A stretch of 64,000 nt of DNA from Christiangramia aestuarii (lineage in GTDB: Bacteria; Bacteroidota; Bacteroidia; Flavobacteriales; Flavobacteriaceae). Positions 9,013 through 15,980 of this stretch are shown one piece after another. Both the position numbers and the translations under genes were made by a program. Location of the stretch: NCBI RefSeq assembly GCF_009735585.1, contig NZ_VJVW01000006.1:62001-126000 (forward strand), in the 5' to 3' direction. Within the stretch, counting starts at the first letter, position 1. Each line of letters opens with the position of its first letter. Under the pieces are notes generated by a model. It was given only the letters and a program-made list of their open reading frames with translations, ran no database searches and had not been told where the DNA came from.

Positions 9013-9837
9013 ATGAAAGATTTATTACTTCGATGGAGCAGGACTTTAGTGGTCTTTATACTTATAATTAGTCTTCCAGCATTGTCTAATGCGCAGGAGG
9101 AGGATGGTGGTGCACCCAGTGCAGAAGAACTGGCAAAAAAGCTTCAGAACCCGGTCGCTAGTTTGATAAGTGTCCCCTTCCAGGGAAACTTCGATTTTGG
9201 GATAGGACCGGACGATGGAAGTAGATATACCCTGAACATTCAACCCGTTGTTCCCATCAGCATAAGCGAAAACTGGAATCTAATTGGCAGGGTGATCCTG
9301 CCTATTACCACTCAAAACGACGTCTTCGGAAATAGCGGCAGGCAAACGGGCCTGGGTGATATGGTGGCCAGTGCTTTCTTTTCACCTAAGGAACCTACAT
9401 CAGGAGGTTTGATCTGGGGAGCCGGTCCGGTCTTCCTGGTACCTACGGCCACAGATGATCTTGGGACCAAGAAATTCGGGATAGGACCAACGGGAGTTGT
9501 GCTCAAACAAATTGGTGATGTTACTATTGGCGCCCTGGCCAACCATATCTGGTCTGTTGCCGGCGATGATGATATGCCCGATGTTAATTCCACCTTCGTA
9601 CAACCCTTTATCGCAAAGAACTTCGCGGGAGGCTATGCGATTGCCCTGAATACGGAGCTAACACAAAGCTGGGATTATGATGCAACGAATGGAACTGTAA
9701 ACCTTATAGGTTCCAAGGTGATAAGTATTGGCAGCCAGTTGGCCCAGGTTGCCGTGGGACCGCGTATCCCCTATGGCAATGCTAATACCGCGGAATGGGG
9801 CTTCAGGGCAATGTTGGTACTTTTATTTCCGAAATAG
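9013..9837 (+). CDS. Outer-membrane transporter-like protein (family often labelled 'neuromedin U')
   Basis: This 274-aa protein has a signal peptide (ending LSNAQ), then the typical opening AEELAKKLQNPVASLISVPF followed by DFGIGPDDGSRY and NIQPVVPISI. That opening recurs in a widespread Gram-negative exported family predicted to be a barrel and often misnamed neuromedin U or 'transporter'. Later segments (GLGDMVASAFFSP, WGAGPVFLVPTATD, FGIGPTGVVL) are the family's repeated strands. Physiological role is not established. It is probably monocistronic; the next gene, a Crp/Fnr regulator, starts 80 nt downstream. Confidence 0.8.
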   Translation: MKDLLLRWSRTLVVFILIISLPALSNAQEEDGGAPSAEELAKKLQNPVASLISVPFQGNFDFGIGPDDGSRYTLNIQPVVPISISENWNLIGRVILPITTQNDVFGNSGRQTGLGDMVASAFFSPKEPTSGGLIWGAGPVFLVPTATDDLGTKKFGIGPTGVVLKQIGDVTIGALANHIWSVAGDDDMPDVNSTFVQPFIAKNFAGGYAIALNTELTQSWDYDATNGTVNLIGSKVISIGSQLAQVAVGPRIPYGNANTAEWGFRAMLVLLFPK

Positions 9838-9916
9838 AAATATCAATCAAGTGCATTAGTTTGGTCATGCTCTTTTAAAAATAGATTAAGTTTGCTTAGA
9901 TCATAATAAATAGGAA

Positions 9917-10516
9917 TTGAAGGTCAATTCAGAAAATTATAGGAATATCCTGGAAAATATTGGGAGGTACGTAAAACTGTCAGATGCTGACATCAATCGT
10001 CTTGTTGGAATAATTCAAACCGCCAGGATCAAAAAGCGACAATTCATCGACCAACCTGGTTATACCAGTCAGTATAGGAATTACATCGTTAAAGGATCAT
10101 TCCGGTCTTTCTTTCTGGATGCTGAAGGTAAGGAACACACAGTACAGATTGCTATGGAAGACTGGTTTGTAAGTGATTTTTATAGTTATATCACCCAGAC
10201 TCCGGCCACTCTTTTTGTAGAAGCACTGGAAGATTCGGTTATTTTAAGGATGTCCTATGAAGAAATTGAAGGTCTATGCAAGGAGATACATGGGTTAAGT
10301 GAGTATTTCAGGATCACTACAGAACGAGCTTTCGCCTTTTCCAGAAAAAGGGCTTTATCCAGCCTAAGCATGACTGCCGAAGAACGATACTTAGAATTAC
10401 TTGAAAGGTATCCTGCCATGGTAGATCGCATTCCCCAGAAGATTATCGCTTCTTACCTGGGCATGACCCCCGAATTTCTATCCCGAATTAGAAAGAATCT
10501 CTCCTCTCAATCTTGA
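9917..10516 (+). CDS. Crp/Fnr-family transcriptional regulator
   Basis: This 199-aa protein starts at a TTG (9917) as no ATG fits. Residues about 25-110 form a cyclic-nucleotide-binding-type barrel (FIDQPGYTSQYRNYIVKGSF, then HTVQIAMEDWFVSD) and the C terminus holds a winged-helix recognition segment (PQKIIASYLGMTPEFLSRIR). There is no cysteine cluster for an iron-sulfur site like that of FNR, so the signal sensed is unknown. Many Bacteroidota carry such short Crp/Fnr paralogues next to detoxification genes. Its stop codon sits inside an FNR-like palindrome (10513-10526), and the peroxiredoxin-SDR pair lies downstream, so regulation of that pair is a reasonable inference. Confidence 0.9.
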   Translation: MKVNSENYRNILENIGRYVKLSDADINRLVGIIQTARIKKRQFIDQPGYTSQYRNYIVKGSFRSFFLDAEGKEHTVQIAMEDWFVSDFYSYITQTPATLFVEALEDSVILRMSYEEIEGLCKEIHGLSEYFRITTERAFAFSRKRALSSLSMTAEERYLELLERYPAMVDRIPQKIIASYLGMTPEFLSRIRKNLSSQS

Positions 10517-10528
10517 TCTAGGTCAAGA
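10511..10528. promoter_or_regulatory. FNR/Crp-type operator palindrome
   Basis: TCTTGATCTAGGTCAAGA is an 18-bp inverted repeat with one mismatched pair. Its core TTGAT-CTAG-GTCAA (10513-10526) differs from the FNR consensus TTGAT-N4-ATCAA at one base. It overlaps the stop codon of the adjacent Crp/Fnr regulator gene and lies about 90-100 nt upstream of the peroxiredoxin start. Binding by that regulator is inference. Confidence 0.6.
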
Positions 10529-10614
10529 TTATTTCCTAAACCAGGTCATTTTAAAAAAGTTCTATTCAGCTCAACTTTGTATAGTCAATATTGACGAACT
10601 AAAAACAAAGTATT

Positions 10615-11283
10615 ATGAGTTTAAGAACAGAAACACCTTCATACCAGGATGGATTGAAGGAATTACAGGGAAATTTAAGCAATATGCTTCCTGGGGAGGC
10701 TTTAGCCATTTTTGAGGAAGATGCGACAGCACTGGAAGCCCAGCATCAGGATATTCTAAAACTAAGCAAAGGAGACCTGGCTCCTAATTTTATCCTGAAT
10801 AATGCTGTTGGGGAAACTATTCAGTTAAATAACTTACTTCAAGAAGGCAAAGTGGTACTGGTATTTTACCGGGGGTCCTGGTGTCCTTATTGTAATTTGC
10901 AGCTAAAGCAATATCAGCAGGTGCTAGACAGAATGGAGGATCTGGGGGCACAATTGGTAGCTGTTTCTCCCCAAACTCCAGATGAATCCCTTAACTTAAA
11001 GGAAAAAAATGAACTTGATTTTCAGGTGTTGAGTGATCCTGCAAACCTGGTAGCCAGAAAATATACAAGTGTATTTAGGAATGCCGATAAACCTGTAAAG
11101 GCAATGGCAGATCTTGGAATCGATTTCAATTCATATTATTCTGACGATTCCCAGGAGCTACCGGTTCCCGCAGTATTCATTATCGAAAAGGATGGAAAGG
11201 TTTCCTTTACCAGGGCAACAGGAGGTGATTACCGTAACAGGGTGGAGCCTTCAGAAATAATTGACGAATTAGCTAAATCTTAA
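10615..11283 (+). CDS. Peroxiredoxin-like (AhpC/TSA, thioredoxin-fold) protein
   Basis: This 222-aa cytoplasmic protein has an N-terminal helical region and then a thioredoxin fold of the AhpC/TSA type. The active-site loop is FYRGSWC90-PYC93, a C-x-x-C arrangement like glutaredoxin rather than the single peroxidatic Cys of classical peroxiredoxins; this matches the peroxiredoxin-like group that reduces peroxides or disulfides. Further family signs are LVAVSPQTPDES and FQVLSDPANLVARKY. There is no signal peptide. It is followed after only 3 nt by an SDR oxidoreductase gene, giving a two-gene operon downstream of a Crp/Fnr regulator. A role in peroxide or reactive-species detoxification is likely but the substrate is not shown. 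Confidence 0.9.
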   Translation: MSLRTETPSYQDGLKELQGNLSNMLPGEALAIFEEDATALEAQHQDILKLSKGDLAPNFILNNAVGETIQLNNLLQEGKVVLVFYRGSWCPYCNLQLKQYQQVLDRMEDLGAQLVAVSPQTPDESLNLKEKNELDFQVLSDPANLVARKYTSVFRNADKPVKAMADLGIDFNSYYSDDSQELPVPAVFIIEKDGKVSFTRATGGDYRNRVEPSEIIDELAKS

Positions 11284-11286
11284 GTT

Positions 11287-12126
11287 ATGGAAGCTGGAGA
11301 AAAAAGAATATGGTTTATTACCGGGATATCAAGCGGATTGGGTAAGGCACTTGCCCAATCTGTTATTGACAGTGGAGATTTCATGATTGGTACCTTCCGG
11401 ACCAGGCCAGAAGTGGTTGAATTCAATAGGAAAAATAGCCAATCCGCCTATGCTGTGCGGCTGGATCTTACAGATCAGGAAAGCATTGGTTTGGCTTTGA
11501 AGAGCGTCATGCAGAAGTTCGGAAGAATTGATGTTTTGGTAAACAATGCCGGAATTGGTTTCGCGGGTGCTATTGAGGAAGCTTCGGAAGATGAGGTAAG
11601 GAACGTTTTCGAGATCAATTTCTTCGGTACCCTTAATTTGACCAGGCAGATCCTACCAATTATGCGAAAACAGCGGAAAGGACATATTATTCAAATTTCT
11701 TCTCATGCCGGTGTTAAATCCTTTCCGGGTTTCGGAATATATAATGCAAGCAAATTTGCTTTAGAAGGATTCAGTGAGGCTTTAGCCCAGGAAATTGAAC
11801 CTCTTGGAATCAGACTGACTATTGTGGAACCCGGTCCATTTAGAACCGAATTCGCCGGAAAAGGATTATTAACTGCAGCTAATATGATCGCTGAATATTC
11901 TGAAACTGCAGGAGCCTTCCGAAAGAAACTTAAAGAGGTGCATGGAATACAGGAAGGAGATCCGGTAAAGGCGGGCAGGGCAATCATAGATATGGTAAAT
12001 TCCAAAAAATCTACATTGCGACTTCCGTTAGGTAAAACTCCGTTGACGACCATCCAAATGAAAATAGACAGTTTGCAATCCGATCTGGATGCCAACAAAG
12101 AAATTGCTGAAAGCGTGATCTTTTAA
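11287..12126 (+). CDS. Short-chain dehydrogenase/reductase (SDR)
   Basis: This 279-aa classical SDR has the cofactor motif TGISSGLG near residue 13, NNAGIG near residue 86 and the catalytic Y-N-A-S-K with an upstream Ser in QISSHAG. The C terminus is longer than in minimal SDRs (about 250 aa), as in the oxidoreductase subgroup acting on carbonyl compounds. NADP preference cannot be settled by eye. It starts 3 nt after the peroxiredoxin-like gene, so the two are almost surely co-transcribed; together they suggest handling of reactive carbonyls or peroxides. Substrate unknown. Confidence 0.92.
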   Translation: MEAGEKRIWFITGISSGLGKALAQSVIDSGDFMIGTFRTRPEVVEFNRKNSQSAYAVRLDLTDQESIGLALKSVMQKFGRIDVLVNNAGIGFAGAIEEASEDEVRNVFEINFFGTLNLTRQILPIMRKQRKGHIIQISSHAGVKSFPGFGIYNASKFALEGFSEALAQEIEPLGIRLTIVEPGPFRTEFAGKGLLTAANMIAEYSETAGAFRKKLKEVHGIQEGDPVKAGRAIIDMVNSKKSTLRLPLGKTPLTTIQMKIDSLQSDLDANKEIAESVIF

Positions 12127-12217
12127 AACATATATAGAGGGAGGCTGTTTAACTTAAACCGATTTTTTTTATCTTAGAAATCATCTAATATATTAATAAT
12201 CAGTTTAAATCACTTTT

Positions 12218-13231
12218 ATGCGGGGGCATTTTTGGGTTATGTTTCTTTTATTTGGAATTATATCCGTGGATGCTCAAAATGATTCGCTTGTCTTCACCAA
12301 CAACAATATCATGGTAGGGGAATTAAAATCCCTGAACAAAGGCGTGATCACCATAGAAACCGATTACAGTGACAGCGATTTCAAGATAGACTGGGAAAAG
12401 GTTCGTGAGATCTATTCCACAAGCAACTACCTGTTCACGCTTACCGACGGCAGGAGGCTGAACGGCAGGGTGAATACCGTAGCTGTTCCCAGGTGGGAGA
12501 TCTACAGGATCAATGGTGACACCGTGGAAGTGGAGAGGGACGAGATCGTTTATTTCAGGTCTTATAAGAAGGATTTCTGGAGCAGGCTGAACGCTTCTGT
12601 TGATGCCGACTACAGTTTTACCAAGGCAAATAATTTCAACCAGATAGGAGCCCGGGCCAATATTGGTTATACCGCCCCACGCTGGTGGTTAAAGGCGGGA
12701 TACAGTATCCTGAGGTCCAACCAGGATGATGTGGAAACGGTTAGAAGGCAGGACGGCAACCTTACCTATCGGAAATTCATGCCCAAAGACTGGTATTACG
12801 GCTTTGTGATCTACTTTCTATCCAATACCGAACAGCTACTGACCCTCAGGTCTAATGTGAGGGCGGGGATCGGGAAATATATCATACATACCAATTCCTC
12901 TTACCTGGGTATTGAAGCCGGGGTCTCCGGGGTGAACGAGAACTTTGAGAACCGGCCGGAAAACCTCAATTCCCTGGAGGCATACCTGGGTTCAGAACTG
13001 AACCTTTTTGATATTGGTGACTGGAGTTTACTAACCCGGATTTTTGCTTATCCCAGTCTTACCGAAAACGGTCGCTGGCGTGTGGATTACAGCCTGGATA
13101 CCAAATACGACCTGCCTTTAGATTTTTATGTTAAAGGTGGCTTTACCCTTAACTATGATAACCAGGCCATTGAAGGTGCAGCCGACCTGGATTACGTGGT
13201 GCAGACCGGAATTGGCTGGGAGTTTAATTGA
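12218..13231 (+). CDS. DUF481-family outer-membrane protein
   Basis: This 337-aa protein has a signal peptide (ending ISVDAQ). Residues about 20-110 contain two short beta repeats of the type NNNIMVGELKSLNKGVITIE and TDGRRLNGRVNTV, and the C-terminal two thirds (SVDADYSFTKANNFNQIGAR onwards) resemble the DUF481/YdiY salt-induced barrel family. Function in the family is not established. Its stop codon (13229-13231) directly abuts the stop codon of the convergent yqhA-like gene with no base between them, so there is no room for a terminator between the two. Confidence 0.83.
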   Translation: MRGHFWVMFLLFGIISVDAQNDSLVFTNNNIMVGELKSLNKGVITIETDYSDSDFKIDWEKVREIYSTSNYLFTLTDGRRLNGRVNTVAVPRWEIYRINGDTVEVERDEIVYFRSYKKDFWSRLNASVDADYSFTKANNFNQIGARANIGYTAPRWWLKAGYSILRSNQDDVETVRRQDGNLTYRKFMPKDWYYGFVIYFLSNTEQLLTLRSNVRAGIGKYIIHTNSSYLGIEAGVSGVNENFENRPENLNSLEAYLGSELNLFDIGDWSLLTRIFAYPSLTENGRWRVDYSLDTKYDLPLDFYVKGGFTLNYDNQAIEGAADLDYVVQTGIGWEFN

Positions 13232-13708
13232 TCAATGTTTTTCATATTTCTGGATCACGGCCATGCTGATGGAAAGTACCAAAATTGCCGCAGGAATAAT
13301 CAAAAGGTTCCATTCCATTTCCCCCTCATGCTGAAACAACTGGTCTACAAAAAGCACGACCAGGGAGACCAGGATGGTTTGCCATAACAATATTTTCAGC
13401 TCAAAGAAATTACCAATGCGTAGCCATTTGGGGAGGTTGTTCTGATCTTCATCGTCTACCAGCCTGCCCAGGAACAGTTTTGTTAAGCCCAGTGAGAATA
13501 TGAGGAACACCAGCCCTATAAGGAACAGGTCTATAGATTCCAGGATCTCAACCCCAGGCGGTTTGTCACTTTCAAAATTAAAAAATACGATCCCGTAAGC
13601 ATGTACCGACCTTTTTGCGGCCAGGAAGATCAGGATAAGAGAATTTAAAAAAGTGAACAGCACGATTATGACCACGAGGAACCTAAGCTTGAGCAGATAG
13701 TTTAGCAT
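13232..13708 (-). CDS. YqhA (UPF0114) family membrane protein
   Basis: This 158-aa protein has four predicted transmembrane segments (about residues 9-30, 60-80, 108-126, 135-152). The pattern fits UPF0114: an early helix with LRFLVVIIVL, IDLFLIGLVFLIFSLGLTKLF, and a polar W-L-R-I-x-N-F-x-E-L-K segment before the third helix. The molecular role of the family is not known. It is convergent with and immediately adjacent to the DUF481 gene, and its promoter must lie in the 241-bp space before the serine hydrolase gene. Confidence 0.85.
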   Translation of the reverse strand: MLNYLLKLRFLVVIIVLFTFLNSLILIFLAAKRSVHAYGIVFFNFESDKPPGVEILESIDLFLIGLVFLIFSLGLTKLFLGRLVDDEDQNNLPKWLRIGNFFELKILLWQTILVSLVVLFVDQLFQHEGEMEWNLLIIPAAILVLSISMAVIQKYEKH

Positions 13709-13949
13709 GAGTTAAGCAATTAAAGTAATAGTACCTTAATTTACTCAAAAAACAAGTTAATTATCTGTATTTCAACAACTAATAAACTTTTTCAGGCAAA
13801 CAAATCTCAACCTTTATATATCTGAAATTGAATTTTATGTCACCAGGAGATGGCAGTTCAGGAATCAAGGAATTCAGGCTCTACCCATGTTTTCCTGTAA
13901 CCTCTTCAGAAAATCTGCGTCTTATTGATATAACTACAATCTAAATTTT

Positions 13950-15428
13950 ATGAAAAGTTTTTCATCATCATCGGCCAGGGCTCTTTACCTGTTCCTTGTC
14001 CTGCCTTCATTTCTATTTATCGCCTTTGCTCAAACTTCGGAAGAGTCAGAGAAGATCGATGAATTGATGAGCAAATATACCCAGTACAAGCAATTCAACG
14101 GTTCCCTGCTAGTGGCCAAAGAAGGCGAAGTAATTCTAAAAAAAGGCTATGGGATGGCCAATATGGAATGGGATATTCCAAATAGCCCGAAAACCAAGCA
14201 CCGGGTGGGCTCTATTACCAAACAATTTACGGCCATGCTTATTATGCAGTTGAAGGAAGAGGGAAAACTACAGTTGGATGTTCCAATTACAACATATTTA
14301 GAAGAATATCCTAAATCTACCGGGGACAAAGTGACCATTCATCATTTGTTAACCCACACTTCTGGTGTACCCAATTATACTTCCTTTCCAGGTTTTTTCG
14401 AAAATAGGTCCAGGGATCCGTATACGGTAAGGGAACTTACCAGAACCTTTTCAGACTCCAGCCTGGTATTCGAACCCGGAACTAATTTCGCTTACAGCAA
14501 CTCAGGCTATATTCTTTTAGGCGCCATCATCGAGGAAGTTACCGGAAAAACTTACGAAGAAGCGCTAAAAGAAAGGATCTTGAAACCACTTGCCATGAAC
14601 GATACCGGGTACGATCATTTTGAAGAGATCATCAAAAACAGGTCTACCGGCTACGAACAGAAAGGCAATAATTTCACAAATTCAAAATACCTGGATATGT
14701 CTATCCCCTATGCCGCCGGATCCATTTACAGTACGGTGGAAGACCTTTTTAAATGGCATAAAGCTTTGCTTAACGACGAGCTTATCTCCCCGGCAAGCAA
14801 AAAGATCATGTTCCAGGCCCATAAACCCCTGGGACCACAGTCGGCCGCCTATGGCTGGTTCGTGGGTAGTCAGAAATTTGGTATGGAGAAAGATTCGGTT
14901 TTTACGACGGTGCACAGCGGAGGCATTAATGGTTATAGTTCTCTTATTACAAGGATCCCCAGTGATGACGCCCTTATCGTACTGCTGAACAACACCGGAG
15001 GAAAAGCGCTGAATGATATGACCGAAGCCATTGGAAGGATCCTTTATGATCAGGATTATGAATTTCCGAAGCCTTCTGTCGTCCTGGAAGTAAGGCGTGA
15101 GTACCAGGAAATGGGACTTGAGGCTGCCAGGGAACTATATTCAGAAATCAAGGATTCTGAAGACTATGAATTGAATGAATATGAACTTAACAGCTTTGGT
15201 TACGATCTTCTTCGCAGCAATAAGATCGATGAGGCCATAGAGATCTTTAAATGGAATGTAGACGCTTTTCCCGAGTCGGGCAATGTTTACGATAGTCTTG
15301 GGGAGGCTTACCTGAAAAAGGGAAATATAGAACTTGCTATAAAGAACTATCGAAAGTCTGTAGAATTAGATCCAGCTAATTCACATGCTCTACAGGTGAT
15401 CAACGATCTTGAAAAGCAGGTGAAATAA
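13950..15428 (+). CDS. Secreted serine hydrolase (class C beta-lactamase fold) with C-terminal TPRs
   Basis: This 492-aa protein has a signal peptide (ending FIAFAQ). The penicillin-binding/beta-lactamase fold is shown by S88-I-T-K91 (nucleophile and base), Y182-S-N184 and H322-S-G-G. Residues about 375-490 form tetratricopeptide repeats (NVYDSLGEAYLKKGNIELAI). The hydrolase-TPR fusion is frequent in Bacteroidota; these are usually esterases or D-aminopeptidase-like proteins rather than antibiotic-degrading beta-lactamases. It probably acts in the periplasm. It is followed by a good terminator at 15444-15482. Confidence 0.92.
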   Translation: MKSFSSSSARALYLFLVLPSFLFIAFAQTSEESEKIDELMSKYTQYKQFNGSLLVAKEGEVILKKGYGMANMEWDIPNSPKTKHRVGSITKQFTAMLIMQLKEEGKLQLDVPITTYLEEYPKSTGDKVTIHHLLTHTSGVPNYTSFPGFFENRSRDPYTVRELTRTFSDSSLVFEPGTNFAYSNSGYILLGAIIEEVTGKTYEEALKERILKPLAMNDTGYDHFEEIIKNRSTGYEQKGNNFTNSKYLDMSIPYAAGSIYSTVEDLFKWHKALLNDELISPASKKIMFQAHKPLGPQSAAYGWFVGSQKFGMEKDSVFTTVHSGGINGYSSLITRIPSDDALIVLLNNTGGKALNDMTEAIGRILYDQDYEFPKPSVVLEVRREYQEMGLEAARELYSEIKDSEDYELNEYELNSFGYDLLRSNKIDEAIEIFKWNVDAFPESGNVYDSLGEAYLKKGNIELAIKNYRKSVELDPANSHALQVINDLEKQVK

Positions 15429-15443
15429 TTGAAATATTAGCAG

Positions 15444-15482
15444 GAACGGCAAAAAACAAACAGGTTTTAGCCGTTCTTTTTT
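15444..15482 (+). terminator. Rho-independent terminator after serine hydrolase
   Basis: GAACGGC (15444-15450) pairs with GCCGTTC (15470-15476), extended inward by A-rich and T-rich arms, and a TTTTTT tail follows. Confidence 0.75.
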
Positions 15483-15523
15483 GCTTATTCTGCAAATCAG
15501 GATCCTGGCAGACGGCTTAATAA

Positions 15524-15739
15524 TTAAAAAGGCACCGGCGGACTCAGCCTGGCCGGTTGCGAGATCTTTACTTCCTCAACCTCGAACTTTTTAGAAGTAT
15601 AGTTTCTGGAGGTTAGAAAATTAATAAACAGCGCGATTGCCGCGATCATACATAATTTGAAAAGCAGACTAATAGGATTGATCCTGATATCCAGATCCAG
15701 TCTCTCAGCCAGTTTTACCTGTTGGGGCATTGTTTTCAT
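15524..15739 (-). CDS. Small single-pass membrane protein, unknown
   Basis: Read from the ATG at 15739 this encodes 71 aa (84 aa if the ATG at 15778 is used; the later start is chosen because the extra N-terminal residues look unstructured). A single hydrophobic helix lies near the middle (SLLFKLCMIAAIALFINFL), followed by a basic then proline-rich tail (SQPARLSPPVPF). No family is recognised. It stands alone between the serine hydrolase terminator and the 3' end of ppdK on the same strand. The coding call rests on length, the membrane helix and position only. Confidence 0.5.
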   Translation of the reverse strand: MKTMPQQVKLAERLDLDIRINPISLLFKLCMIAAIALFINFLTSRNYTSKKFEVEEVKISQPARLSPPVPF

Positions 15740-15897
15740 ATAGCTAAATTTAGCAGCAGTAGGGCACTGCTGGTTCATTTAAACCAATTACATAAGTAGG
15801 GCGGCATTTGGGGGCACCTGCAAGTTAAGAACAGATCACCCCTGAAAATTTTATGCACTTAATTAGTTATTAACCAAACTATTAACAATTCTTAAAA

Positions 15898-15936
15898 TTT
15901 TGGCCTGGGCCAGTTCCAACCCGGCCCCGGCCAAAA
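15898..15936 (-). terminator. Hairpin downstream of ppdK
   Basis: TTTTGGCC and GGGCC arms pair with GGCCC and GGCCAAAA around one mismatch, about 45 nt after the ppdK stop on the minus strand. The strand then continues AAAATTTTAAG. The stem is strong but the T tract is short. Confidence 0.55.
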
Positions 15937-15980
15937 GAATTCATCTAACGGACGGGCCTGTTATCTCACGAGACCTCACC

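Noticed and set aside
14620-14988. 122-aa reading frame inside the serine hydrolase gene
   Set aside because: Shadow frame inside a gene with all catalytic motifs.
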